Assembly: GCA_964035575.1 (NCBI GenBank)
Contig: OZ037844.1
Coordinates: 1,266,501-1,330,500, forward strand
DNA from: Rhynchopus sp. YZ270_cl-10
Lineage: Eukaryota > Euglenozoa > Diplonemea > Diplonemida > Diplonemidae
Direction: 5' to 3'
Length of the DNA stretch: 64,000 bases
Made by a program: the position numbers and the translations under genes. Position 1 is the stretch's first letter. Each line of letters opens with the position of its first letter. The notes under the pieces are model-generated. The model saw only the letters and a list, made by a program, of their open reading frames with translations. It ran no database searches and was not told the origin of the DNA. This document shows, piece by piece, positions 1 through 10,383 of the stretch.

Positions 1-965
1 TACACCGCTGTTGGGATGTTCAGCGACTCCCCACTGAGCCACACCAGGGTGCTCATCGTCATGGGAGATGGTACTGTCTTAGGTGATAGGATGTGTCTGC
101 TCTAGGGCCTACCAGGTGTGGTTAATATGGGTGGAAGATTGCCCGGTGTATTTGTTCATTAGTTTCTTGAGTATTTCCGACGTTCGGAACATGGCGAAAA
201 GGTGGGGTGCATGCGTTCTGAGGGTGCGGCGACGTGCTCTGTATATCAGATTGGCATGGCGAGAGAAACTGGGTCAAGAGCCGTCTTTACATAAAGAGAG
301 TCTTGCGTGTCTGCGTCATCGTGCCCTGTGTGAGTAGGTTCCTTCATTGGTGCCGAAAGCGTGGCATCTTGGTGTTTCGTGGGGGTGTTCTTGAAGGCTG
401 GGAGAAGGGAGAAGGGGGAAGGGGGAGGTTACCTCCGGCACCTAGGCTACGCTGACTATGGGTAGTTGTGGTTCAGGAGGGTTTTTTTGGGGGGGTTTTT
501 TTTTCCAGATTCCGCGGGTCTTCACTCACGATGTTGCGTTGTGTGTGGTGTGTGTACTTGCCCCTGGGGTTGGCTGGGGATGGTTGGGGAACAGACAAGG
601 CAAGAAATAGATTATCTCTTTGCCCTTGGGGATATGCCTTTACTTGCCGCTTTCTGCGTCCACTCAACCCAGCTGTGGGGATGACGGAAGCTGTAGGCAT
701 GAGTGGCTTAGGTTCACCTTCCCAACTTTTCAATTGTATGCTTTCAGTTGTGGGCAACCCACCCATATGGGATGGGTTTGGGGATGGCATCTCGTATGTG
801 ACTCTTGGGCCACGTATCGGCATGATATGGGACGTTGTGTATCGTGTGTGCCACCTCGATCGGACAGAAGAGTGCAAAAGCAACCCTGCCGGGTAGGCTA
901 GGGTGAAGGAGGATACGTTGTCCCCTTGCCTCTTGAGGTCAAATAGGTCGTTTGATGCGGGGATG
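1..965. other. GT-rich stretch without recognisable gene
   Basis: Short open frames exist on both strands but none shows a domain, a consistent codon bias or a plausible start context. The G-run-rich composition is unlike the GC-ending codon pattern of the real genes further right. The only item I can pick out is a short copy of a dispersed motif at about 700-732 that recurs at 9.7, 11.5, 12.0 and 14.1 kb. Confidence 0.5.
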
Positions 966-967
966 GT

Positions 968-1120
968 ATGTGGGTGACTGTGGTTTGGGATCTTATGAGC
1001 CTCTTTGTGTTGCTATGTGACATACCCTGGTGGGTGTAAGGGTGTGCAGGGCACGTTCTCGGCATCGTTGTAGGGTAGGGGGGGGGACTACTAGGGGGGG
1101 GTGGTGTGGTTCCTGTTCGC
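968..1120 (+). repeat. Direct repeat, left copy
   Basis: About 153 bp that recur at 1557-1710 with only a few small differences, at an offset of about 589 bp. Both copies hold the phrase tatgtgacataccctggtgg and a long G run and both end in tcctgttcgc. The broken ankyrin-gene fragment sits exactly between the two copies. Confidence 0.85.
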
Positions 1121-1230
1121 CTTGTTTGGATGGTCTTGGTTCTTTGCCTCCTTTGTGTCCCTCCTCCCCACCTCACAACCCCCGCATAAAAAGCAAGACC
1201 ACAACACACATTAACGAGAAGTTCAAAACC

Positions 1231-1566
1231 ATGTCGAAGCGACACACAGACAGCACACCTGACGAGAAGGCACCAAAGAGAAGAAAGCTTTCAGGCTCGG
1301 TCTTGGTGGAGGCTGCCAGGAACGGCGACACGACTGCCGTGGAGGTGGGACTTGAGAAGCTCATCCCAGACACAGACAGCAAAACGGTTTCCTTCGATGC
1401 TGTGCACGAGGCATGCAGAGGGAACCACGATGAATGCCTCGCACTGCTTCTTCCGTATGTTGAGACAACGCAGATGGGCTTCGGGATGCTGCTGAGTGAG
1501 TGCGTCCACGCAGACCACACTGCTTCATTGCGATGCTCCTTGCTGCCGGGGGTGATATGTGGGTGA
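1231..1566 (+). pseudogene. Truncated 5' fragment of an ankyrin-repeat gene
   Basis: The first ~100 codons match the N-terminal module of the ankyrin genes at 20-31 kb and 50 kb: MSK start, basic KRRKLS segment, LVEAARNGDTTAV, DAVHEACRGNHDECLALLLP and SECVHADHTA. The match includes the 5' leader from about 1165 (cacaacccccg, then acacacattaacgagaag just before the ATG), which is closest to the leaders of the genes at 20078 and 22242. Homology stops abruptly at about 1530, after the HADHTA codons. The frame then runs a few codons into unrelated flanking DNA and stops at 1566. No 100-residue cassette is present. It is therefore a decapitated copy, possibly still transcribed because its leader is intact, but unlikely to make a functional repeat protein. 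Confidence 0.85.
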
Positions 1567-1710
1567 CTGGTTTGGGAGCATCTTATGAGCCTCTTTGTGT
1601 TGCTATGTGACATACCCTGGTGGGTGTAAGGGTGTGCAGGGCACGTTCCCGGCATCGTTGTAGGGTAGGGGGGGGGACTACTAGGGGGGGGTGGTGTGGT
1701 TCCTGTTCGC
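1557..1710 (+). repeat. Direct repeat, right copy
   Basis: Second copy of the 968-1120 sequence. It starts right after the truncated ankyrin fragment and differs by single-base changes and tiny indels. The arrangement repeat-fragment-repeat suggests either a tandem duplication that trapped the fragment or insertion of the fragment with a large duplication of the target. Confidence 0.85.
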
Positions 1711-2914
1711 ACGCTGAAGGGCTTGAGATCACGACCGTGGGGGGCTCCGCAATGGTGATTGATGTGCGGTGCTTTGCAGTGTTGTGTGCAGTTATCAGTG
1801 GGGTGTGGGGGATGGGGGTGGGGTTCATTGCAGAGGGGATGCGGAGTGTGCATGCTTCTGTTGCATACCACGTGGTGTTGTATGGCTGGATATAGGGCTT
1901 CGTTTGCGTCCAGAACTGCATGTGGCATGCGAGGGGGGTATGGCAGGTGCCTATGGGGATGGGGTGTTCTCTGCCGTTGTATTCGTCGGGTTGAGCACGT
2001 TGTGCATCATCCATGACAGGAACACATCGGCATTGAGAACGGGGCCTTGCTAGTCTCTAGATCTGCACGGTTTGGCTGTCATATATTGCGAACCTTCTGT
2101 CATGGAGGAGCGGGCGCAGGCATGCTCATGCACACCAGGCCAGTCCTGCCACAACACCACACCTACACATATCGCCTTGACGCCAGGTCAAGGTGTATGT
2201 TGTGTTCTCCCGGGGTCGTCTGCCGGCGTCCTGCAAGGTGTGGTGTTGTGGGTTGTGTGGGAAGGGGGAGGGGTGCTTAGGGGTCTGAGGTGCGTCACCT
2301 CTGGCTGTGGTGTGGTGGTGGCCATCTCTGTCAGACAGTAGTGTGCCCTTGAGGTGCGTCGTTGTGATGGATTCTGTTTGGGGTGGTGGCTGTGGTGGTG
2401 ATGGTGCTGTCAATGGCTGGGGGTTTTTTTGTTCTCTCTAGGGTGTGGAGAAGGGGTCATCTTCCTTTTTTATACATCTTCTGTTGTTGGCCGCAGGGTA
2501 TTTGTGCTTTCATCCGGATGGCTGGCATCGTACGTGGGTCAGTCGGAGGTGCCTGCATTAATAACTTCACTTTATATCCTCTCCCATACTGCGAAACGGG
2601 CAGAGGACCCCAACCGGACCCTACATCACAGAGGATCCATGTCCCTGTATTTGCAATGATCCCCGTTCATCTGGCTGATGTAGTGGAAGCGGGAGTAGCA
2701 CATATCAGATGTAAACCACGAAGTGGATGTAGGGCCGCATGGTTGGGTGGTACAGCCGGCCCTGTACCAAAGGTACACTGTCACGAGAGGGCTTTGTGTT
2801 TCAAGTCAACTTTTTTTTTCTCTCTCCCGATCACGGCATCTATAAGCCCTTACTAAGGGATATGAGCTTCCCCCGTAATTTATTACTAAGAGCTTACTAA
2901 GCCCTTACTGAGGG
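1711..2914. other. Spacer without recognisable gene
   Basis: No supported gene. Positions 2661-2745 resemble 21945-22020 at roughly three bases in four (shared phrase agcgggagtag followed by a caca-like block), so part of it is a dispersed repeat. From about 2840 the sequence becomes a series of short iterations of gcttacta/gcccttact that leads into the inverted-repeat end at 2915. Confidence 0.5.
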
Positions 2915-3470
2915 CTTACAAAGAGCTTACCAAGAGTGTACTTACCCCTAGGCGACAAATAGAAAATACTCGCCCAAAACTCTCCCATTTTTGGGGAGCG
3001 AGTTTGGGGCGTTTCTTTTTGGTCGTGGGAAAAATGCACCTACGAAAATGTGAGGGAAATTTCGAGCTTTGTAAATAAATTTTTTCCGTTCCTCTTGACC
3101 AAGACCTCGATAGTTTGCATTCGCTTCCACAAACTCGCAAACCCGCCTTCAACGCGTTGAGATGGTGCTGGGAGTTCAAATCTTCTTCCGGGATGTCGGA
3201 TGTGACGTTCTAGAGCCCTCCCAGGAACTTTCACAGATGCACAGATGGTGCGATGTAGTCGTGGGGGAATACCGCCCACATGGGGTGGCCTGCAGGGTCT
3301 GCCATTTACCGGCATGGCGAGGACATTGTTGTACAGCGAATCTGCCCCGACCCATGCCTTTGTGGTCCTCCATATTGTAGCGCATCTTGTCCCCGGGATC
3401 CATGGCACGCCTGGGATCATTTGCACCCGAGTTTGGACGAATTTTTGGCCAGAAGGTATGCCTAAGCATA

Positions 3471-3637
3471 CACTCGATGTGAGTCGCATTCTCGGGCTAT
3501 TTTGGTCTGGAGAAAAATTCTCGCACAATTCTCGCTCATTCTCATAATTCTCCGTGGTCATGTAACGCCAAAACCCTCTCTCCGTGATGCGAGAATACGA
3601 AAATGATTCTCGCATACGACTCGCATCGAGTGTGGCT
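3471..3637. repeat. Imperfect foldback
   Basis: The left arm begins cactcgatgtgagtcg and the right arm ends cgactcgcatcgagtg, its complement with one mismatch. Inner parts of the arms carry repeated attctcg/cgagaat words that also pair. Size and form are those of a small MITE-like hairpin. Confidence 0.5.
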
Positions 3638-3640
3638 TGG

Positions 3641-4227
3641 GCTATGCTGCGTGCGCACGGCGCACGCACACGGCAGTGTGTACGGCAGTGCTTGTTATGA
3701 AGGAAGAGAAAATATCCGGCAGAACCCCCGAGACTTTGGCCCGTTGGGGCACCTGTTGTACTCCGCCTGCGGCGGCAGCCGACGCACGACATCGATCATC
3801 TCCTGAAACCTCTCAGAAGAGGGGGTGTTCAGGGTTGTAGAACAACCATGAGGCAATCGCGCGATCAGCTTCGTGGGGCACCCGCCAGTGTTCCACACAT
3901 CCGGTGACAACCTCTTTTGCCCCCTTTGCAGAGGTCTTCGCCTTCTGCTGCTGCTCCCCAACCCCTCGAGCCACTGTGTGTGTTCCTCTTCCGTTTTGTG
4001 GAGAGGAAGGTGAGACGCGTTTCTCCGCCTTTCTCGAAGTGCGCTGTAATCCGGGATCCACCCCTGCGCATAGGGGCTGGTACAGTACAACAAAGGGCAA
4101 CGTATAGGAGCTAGGCTTCCTACGTTGAACAAGGGACGTGCGCAAATACGTGCGCACGCGTGCGCACTAACATATCAGAAAGTGCGCACGGCGGACGCGT
4201 ACGTACGGCCGTGCGCACGCAGCATAG
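3641..4227. repeat. Inverted pair of GC-rich ends (nested)
   Basis: ctatgctgcgtgcgcacgg at 3642-3660 is the reverse complement of 4209-4227. The intervening ~550 bp have no recognisable gene. Neighbouring gtgcgcac words at 4140-4220 partly extend the palindromic character. Confidence 0.4.
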
Positions 4228-5694
4228 GGCTAAGGGGGGACATCCGGCCGTTTTTGCTGTCCAAAGCCACCTTTTTTTGTAAAAAAAACCGCGAAAACCC
4301 CGAAAAACATCCCAAAACCCGCCAAATCCCCCAAAATCACCCAAAACCACCCAAAACCACGAAGGAGGACTCAAGCAAGGCTTTACTGCACTTATGCACA
4401 GGATACGTTGTCATTTTCAGGTACAAAAAAGGGTAACCTATCTCTGCTACCAGGTCCTGGGTATGACCTAAAACTGCATCCAGTCGTGGAGGTATGTTCC
4501 TAGTAGGTAGGGGGGGGCTCTATGATGGGATTCCTTTGACCGCGCGAAGGCCTTGTGCCGGGGACGTATGGGGGGATGAACTAGAGCCCTGCGACCGCCC
4601 GTGGGACAATACCTTTGGGGGGGATACATGAGCGACCCCGAGGTGGGCTCTAAGAGCACTCCTTACCCATAACGCACAGCTCCGTCGATGAGTAGGTATG
4701 GTAAGGGATTAACGTACCCAAAGTCGGCGCTCTCAAGACCCTATGGCGGACCCCGTTCGGCTTTGGCCTGGGGACGGGCACGGTGAAGGTGTGCCTATTA
4801 CGGTAGGGGTGCCTGAATCGGAGAGCCGCCACCTAAGAACATGATGAAAATAATATATTCAAGCTTGTCTTCTGGCCACTGCACACTTTTGTGTACGCGA
4901 ATTGACGTCATGATTGACACCACCCACATAAAAACACTTTGTTATTTACATCCGATTCCACGAAAAAAGTCCTGGGCTGGACGTTAAATTGCATCCGGGG
5001 GCCCTTTTGTGGCACTCCTCCTGAAACTCTATGAAGGTCTGACCTGAGGGTAAAAGGTGCTGGGTATGCTACCCTGGGTGCTGAAGGCAGGCACACAACA
5101 TGTGTGGAGGGACCTGCAGAGCCCTAGCCAGTGAAGCCAAGGAGGCCCCCCTAGGAAACTAGGGAACGGATTGGAAGAGACCTCGCCGGTAGCCGGGAAC
5201 CCTCCCTGGGCTAGTACAATGATGAAACTTCAATCTAAAGTCCACACCCACGTGGCGGCCGCTTTGGCATGCGTCTGTAAGGACAGCCTTGACTGATACT
5301 TTCTGTATTAGCACACGATTGCCTCCCTGAAGGCTACGTAGCTACCTGAGTACAAAAAAAAAAAAAAAAAAAAAGGGTACTTTGAAGCGTTTGGGGCACA
5401 CACACCCGCTGCAAAATGCATCTGGAACCCACGCTAGACCCCTAAAAGCTGTAAAAACTGTTTATTTCACCTCGGTACCCCAGCTGATGTGGACCGAGGT
5501 GTTTTTCGGGTGTTTAGAAGGAATTTTGTCTGATTGGAGAAAATTTTTGGTAAGTGTTGCATTTTTGGCCCCACACTCTGAGGATCGGGTATCGGAATTT
5601 TGGGTGATTTTTCACAATTATCGCATTTCAATTTTGGTGAGGTCCAAAACTACCCCTAATGATCTTAGTACACTCTTGGTAAGCTCTTTGTAAG

Positions 5695-6104
5695 AAATTA
5701 AGCCCTTAATTTTTGAGTGCATTAAATTAAGGGCTGAATGTAAGAGGTGGGAGGGGCTTATGGATGGCGTGGACCGATGGAAAAAATGGCCCCCACAAAG
5801 GTTGTTGTGGGGTCTCTAGGGCGTGGCACAGAGTACGAAAGAGCACGGAGATGTTGCGTTCTCACACGCAGTCGTCTGTTGCTGTGTGTTGTTGGCTATT
5901 GGTTCCGGATGTCCCGCTCCCTCTTTGGCAGTGTGCGTTCATTCACAACATGACAAACAGGTGCAGGGTGGTTCCGTGCTTATCATAGAACCTACCTTGT
6001 GTGTCTCCCAAAAACCAAAAAAGCGTTGTGAAGTTTTGAAGGAAAAATAAAAAAAAACGACGTTTCGTGCAGAGCTCGCGCTAAAGTCCATCCCTCATCC
6101 CGGG
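5695..6104. other. Spacer, small hairpin only
   Basis: At 5698-5736 attaagcccttaat and attaagggct face each other as a small hairpin. I recognise nothing else here. Confidence 0.4.
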
Positions 6105-6850
6105 ATTTTTGGGGGTTTTGGTAGGAACGTTTTTTTTTTGCAGTACGGGGATTTCATTAAGAAACCAGAAGTTCTAATATTGTTGAGTAAGACCACCACA
6201 TAGTGGACTTGCATATACATGTGACCCCGCCGTGGAACGCAATTGGCTCGGAAAGTCAAAAGAAAGAGGAGAAAAAAGAAAAGGAAAAAAAAAAAAAAAA
6301 GTTGGTTACCGTGCGCCTGCGGCGCTGCCTGTTCCCTTCCAGTTTCTACAGGCAAACACTTGCCCCCTTTACCTTACACTGACGGGTTTTGACCAAAACC
6401 AAGAACTTGTCCATTTCGGCAAATTGACCCCACCACAGAACGGACGAATTCCGGAAATGCAAATGCCGGTGTTTTCGCGCATTTTCATGTTGCAAGACGT
6501 CAGGATCAGGGAGAGAAAATCTGGTTGTGGGATTTACATTGGCCCTCTTTACCCACATGGATTTTGACCAAAACCAAAAAAATGGCCATTTCGGCAAAGT
6601 GACCCCACCACAGCGCGGACGGATTCCGGAAATTCCAATCGCGGTATGTTTTGGGGCTGAAAACCCACTGATTTTCAGGAGAAAAATTGCTTCCAAATCT
6701 CGGAATTTTCCGAATTTTCCTGAAAATGACCCTTGTTTACGAGTATGGGTTCATATTTTGCGAAAATTTAAGTCACTAAAATTTTGTCCATTTTTCCGTA
6801 TATACCCCACCACAAGCCGGGATTGGCCCGGAAATGCCACAAAACGGGGT
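6105..6850 (-). repeat. Dispersed repeat, inverted relative to the copy at 12305-12720
   Basis: Three blocks match the reverse complement of 12305-12720 in the same relative order: 6110-6222, 6222-6335 (with accgtgcgcctgcggcgc) and 6718-6848 (with tgtttacgagtatgg). This copy holds about 380 extra bases in the middle. Those contain two further copies of a ~75-bp unit at 6390-6470 and 6566-6645, each with accccaccacag and attccggaaat. No coding potential. Confidence 0.7.
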
Positions 6851-7354
6851 TTCCGGGCCTCCCCAGCTAACCTTTTCAAGGAACGTTTTTCCGTACCCGA
6901 AATCCATTTTTTCCCCATTTTTCCCCATAATTAGCGCGACCACTGGTTTCGTGTAATGCACATCGCATCTCCTGGGTGCAGAGAAAGTGATGGAGGGGTC
7001 AACACATGGGGTGTGCACACCCCAAGAGAAAGTACTGTCCTCACAATAGTGCTGTGATTTGGAGCTCTCTGCCGGGAGCGCAGACTAGGGGAAAATGCGT
7101 TCACACGATGGTCGATCACTACGATCTAACTGGGGTGGGGGTGGGGGGGGGGTAACGTCGCCTACCAAGCGAATGAGATTGTATGAGGTTATGTTGGCAG
7201 CATACACACCCTCCGCCATGCGCCATGCGCCTGCTGTCCATCTGCATCTTTGCCTGAGCAGTGGAAGGTCACACCCCATACCCCAGACCCCTTCCCGCCC
7301 CCTTCTTCATATTTTTTTTTTTTAATAGAAAAGCCAACAAAACAAAATCTGATC
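6851..7354. promoter_or_regulatory. Upstream region of the double-Rab gene with a strong 3' splice-acceptor-like tract
   Basis: Just before the start codon a C/T-rich run leads into about 14 T residues and then aatag at 7324-7328, leaving 26 nt to the ATG at 7355. This looks like a 3' splice site. It could accept a 5'-UTR cis intron, or a trans-spliced leader if this lineage uses one. The rest of the stretch shows nothing I recognise. Confidence 0.4.
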
Positions 7355-8557
7355 ATGGTTCAAAGCGTGCTGTACAAATTCCTCGTTGTGGGGGATGTTG
7401 GGGTGGGGAAGACGACGATTGTGAAGCGTAATGTGCGAGACGTGTTTGCAAACACTAAGCCGACTATTGGGGTCGACTTTGTGCTGAAGGAGGTGAAGGA
7501 CGTGATCCCCGGGGCGCTGATCCGCCTGCAGCTTTGGGATGTGGCCGGGCAGGAACGGTACAAATCTTTGACCCGGGTTTACTACAAGGAGGCTGCGGCG
7601 GCTATTGTGGTGTTTGACACTACACAGTACGCGACGTTGGAGGGTGTGGAGGAGTGGAAGCGGGACATCGACGAGAAGGTGACCCTGCCGGATGGGCGTC
7701 CGATTCCGTGCATCCTTCTTGGCAACAAGGCTGACCTCGAGGCGTCGTGTGTGTCTGAGAAGCAGCTTGCGACGTTCGCAGAGAAGCACGGCTTTGTGCA
7801 CCACTTCTTTACCTCCGCCAAGTCTGGACTCAACATCAAAGAGTCGATGGATTGGCTTGTCGCGCACGTCTACAATGCGAACAAGGAGGCCCTCAAAAAG
7901 ACCGCCCAAATCGCGCCAAGAGACGAAGCGCCGACCAAGACGCTTACCCTGGAAAATGGAGGCTCGCAAAAAAATGTGCAAAAAACGTACAAAATATTGC
8001 TGATGAGTGCAGCCGGGTGTGGGAAGCGGAGTCTTGCGACGAGGTTGTCGAAGGATTCGTTCTCGGCTGCGCAGAAGCCTGCGGCTGCGACGGGGGCGTT
8101 GGGGATTGCGACGAAAGAGATCCAGACAAGGCAGGGGTTGGTCAAGGTGGAGCTGTGGGTCATCCCTGCGAAGCTGAAGCCTACGCTGACGAAGACGTAC
8201 TTCCAGGGCGCCTGCGGGGCGTTCTTCATCTACGATTCATCGAACTTCGCGACCCTGCAGGAGTTCACCCAGCTGCGCGCCACCTTCATGGAGCATGTGG
8301 GCGGGAAGCTGCCCCCTTGCGTCGTCATGGCCAACAAAGTAGACATGCCATCTGCCCGCCTGCTCAGCCCCAAGGAGGTCTCCGAACTGCTCGCGGAACA
8401 TGCCTTTGTGCACTACTTCGACACAAGTGCAGTCACAGGGCAGAACGTTTCCTCAGCCCTCGAATATCTCTGCCAAAACATTGCCGACACAAACCCCCGC
8501 GCCGGCATCAAAGCTGAGAGCAAACCTGCCCCCAAAAAGGGAGGCTGCTGCAAATGA
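7355..8557 (+). CDS. Fused double Rab GTPase: Rab32/38-like domain plus degenerate second G domain
   Basis: 400 aa. Residues 1-175 form a complete Rab domain: P-loop GDVGVGKT (13-20), switch I TIGVDF (37-42), WDVAGQE (61-67), NKAD (124-127), SAK (154-156). The sequence LQLWDVAGQER..LTRVYYKEA and the LPDGRPIP stretch are typical of the Rab32/38 group, which acts at lysosome-related organelles and mitochondria. A ~35-residue linker leads to a second domain (about 210-380) that keeps GCGKRS (221-226), NKVD and a TSA motif. It has replaced the WDxAGQE switch II by WVIPAKL, so the catalytic Gln is missing. The protein ends GGCCK, a CCX-type geranylgeranylation signal, so it should be membrane-anchored. 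The start at 7355 is chosen over an upstream in-frame ATG (7250) because the intervening codons translate a polypyrimidine tract and the Rab domain starts right after 7355. No intron is seen. Confidence 0.9.
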   Translation: MVQSVLYKFLVVGDVGVGKTTIVKRNVRDVFANTKPTIGVDFVLKEVKDVIPGALIRLQLWDVAGQERYKSLTRVYYKEAAAAIVVFDTTQYATLEGVEEWKRDIDEKVTLPDGRPIPCILLGNKADLEASCVSEKQLATFAEKHGFVHHFFTSAKSGLNIKESMDWLVAHVYNANKEALKKTAQIAPRDEAPTKTLTLENGGSQKNVQKTYKILLMSAAGCGKRSLATRLSKDSFSAAQKPAAATGALGIATKEIQTRQGLVKVELWVIPAKLKPTLTKTYFQGACGAFFIYDSSNFATLQEFTQLRATFMEHVGGKLPPCVVMANKVDMPSARLLSPKEVSELLAEHAFVHYFDTSAVTGQNVSSALEYLCQNIADTNPRAGIKAESKPAPKKGGCCK

Positions 8558-8859
8558 GTTGTCTCTTGTGGATTGGATTGTGTTGCGCTTTTTTTTTTTG
8601 AAGTAAGGTGCACAGGGTTTTATATAGGAATTTTTTCCTGAACAAACAGGGGCAAAAACTGAGGATTCATTTTTTCTCACCCACCCACCCAAAATCAAAG
8701 TTGTTTTTTCGGCTGGGGCCAGTTGTGGTGTGCCTTGAACCCCCTTGGCTGTAAACCCAATTGATAGCAATTCGTGCACCAGGCGCACGTGGTACACGAA
8801 TTGTAAGTAGCCAGTACATTTATAACAAAGAAAGGGCGGTCATGGCACCCAAAGGTTCC
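8558..8859. other. 3' flank of the Rab gene
   Basis: T-rich, no gene. A small hairpin lies at about 8767-8803, where caattcgtg and cacgaattg pair around a gcgcacg loop. Confidence 0.5.
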
Positions 8860-9060
8860 TAGCGAAGCCACGGTACGCAACATTTCAAAAAATTGCGCTT
8901 ATAATCGCACATTTTTACAGCCAAACTATGTCAGGGAAGGGTGGGTTGCAATCTTGCGCCGCAGGCGCACGGTACGCTACTTTTATAATTTCGCCATGAT
9001 GCATGCTTCCTTTTCCTTCGGCGTTTGACCAATTGAGTCGCGTTCTGGCTGTGACGGGGG
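8860..9060 (+). repeat. Dispersed repeat carrying the GCGCCGCAGGCGC core
   Basis: Shares about 200 bp with 47383-47645: agcgaagccacggtacgc, then acagccaaactatgtca, then gcgccgcaggcgcacggtac. The last ~75 bp (ttcggcgtttgaccaattg) are inverted in the 47-kb copy. The core plus the block ending in gtgac.gggg also occur at 6222-6335 and 12488-12600, so this is at least a four-member family. Confidence 0.7.
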
Positions 9061-10248
9061 TGTGGGCAACCCTTGAGATAGACGTGTGTGTTTTCTTTAC
9101 TGACTTCGTTGTTTTCTGTCAACAGAGCTTCGTTTCGGCGACTGACTACCCCGGGCTGCACCCTGAGGCTACACCCCCCGGAGTGGGGTGGGGCAGCCCA
9201 CCCCAGAAAAGTTAAAACCCGAGGAAAACCCAGGCTTAAACCCGGGCTTCGAACCCGGGCTTGCTCTGCGCAAAATTAATTAAGCCCGGGTTTTCCCGGG
9301 CTTACTACCCAAGATTTTCACCGCTGGTCACGAGTCGTGTTCTAAGCCAGTAAAACGCCAAAAAACATTTTTTTTTTTTTTTAGGTCCGAAAAGGGGAAT
9401 TTTTTTTTTTTTTTTCAATAACTGAGGATTGCCCTCAGTTCTGACCCCCTATATAAAAGTCTGAAGGTGCATCACGGTCTGACCAGGTGGCCTGGTCATA
9501 TTAGAATTGTCAATCCGGTTATGAGGGGGGTGGGGGGGTGGTGATGGTTGGTGTTGTGTTTTCTTAAGATGCGTAGTGTTTGTCTGTTCCCTCCCGGGCC
9601 CTCAGGGGTCGCTCCCTACCCCCCCTACCCTACCCCTGCCCCGTGTGTATGTAGTGCATTTATCGTTTCATTTTTTCAAAGGTGGCTAAGCAGAGAGGCT
9701 TAAATTCATCTTGTAATTTTTTTCTTCTTTTTTTTTTCCCTGTTTGTCTTCGTACCCTTCCCCATCCTCCGTTCCTCGTTGTGTATGAAAATAATATGAT
9801 ACTGGGGGGGAAAATATAAAACCAAATGGATGCTGCCCGTTACGGGAATTACCAGGGTTAAATTTTTTCATGACCGGGGTAATTACCAGGTCCCACCAGG
9901 TACCACCGGGTTTTCGGTTGTCATTGCTGGGTATTTTCCGTGGCATTATGGGGTTGAAAAAAAAAGCTCCCCGGTAATATCTGGGTGCCATACATGAAAA
10001 AAAATTAGAATAGTGGATATTGCACAAAACAACTGTGGCAACACAAACGAGGCAACTACACTACAACAAATTTATCGAAAAAGAGAAAAAAAAAAAAAGA
10101 AAAACGGACAGACCAGAGTTTCCTAGTTATCATATCTGCCACTCTCTAAGGATGAGCTCTGCTATCTGTACGTTCCGAGCTCTTTTTTTTTAGTTTGTTT
10201 GTTTGTTTGTTTTTTTTTTTTTTGGGTGAATTTCGAGCACAGAACCCA
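9061..10248. other. Spacer with palindromic and repeated fragments, no gene
   Basis: Positions 9231-9302 are a compact palindrome of aacccgggctt/aagcccgggtt units. A member of a dispersed short motif lies at 9680-9720. Positions 10044-10164 (acaacaaatttatcg, then gaccagagtttcctagttat and aaggatgagctctgctat) recur at 21846-22165 and in part at 13945-14010. Long A or T runs are frequent. No open frame shows protein-like composition. Confidence 0.5.
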
Positions 10249-10383
10249 CCTATTGGCAGTGCTGTAAGAATACGCTTACGGATACGTAAGAATACGTATT
10301 CTGGAGCGTATTCTTACGGAATACGCCCCAGAATACGTAAGAATACGCTTACGGATACGTATTCTTACAGCACTGCCTATTGG
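10249..10383. mobile_element. hAT-type MITE with 8-bp target-site duplication
   Basis: The element proper is 10257-10375 (119 bp). It begins CAGTGCTGTAAGAATACG and ends with its exact reverse complement. It is flanked on both sides by the 8-bp direct repeat CCTATTGG (10249-10256 and 10376-10383). A CAGTG-type terminus plus an 8-bp target duplication is the hallmark of the hAT superfamily. The interior is made of further palindromic acgtaagaatacg words and has no coding capacity. The perfect duplication and near-perfect arms suggest recent movement. Confidence 0.9.

Larger units (their letters stand above)
2915..5694. mobile_element. Candidate 2.78-kb element with 28-bp perfect inverted ends
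   Basis: The 28 bases at 2915-2942 (starting cttacaaagagcttacc) are the exact reverse complement of 5667-5694. Homology ends just inside both arms. No convincing target-site duplication is visible. The interior has no recognisable transposase. It contains a foldback at about 3471-3637, another inverted pair at 3641-3660/4209-4227, a CCAAAA-rich low-complexity tract at 4275-4365, and a 24-base A run near 5348. If mobile, it would be non-autonomous. The alternative is that two copies of a short dispersed repeat happen to lie in opposite orientation. Confidence 0.4.

Noticed and set aside
3040-3792. 250-codon frame on the - strand inside the inverted-end element
   Set aside because: No recognisable domain; it runs through a foldback and repeat words, and there is no codon bias like that of the real genes.
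9231-9302. ccgggttcgaagcccgg on the - strand resembling a T-arm
   Set aside because: It is part of a simple palindrome of aacccgggctt units; no cloverleaf forms.
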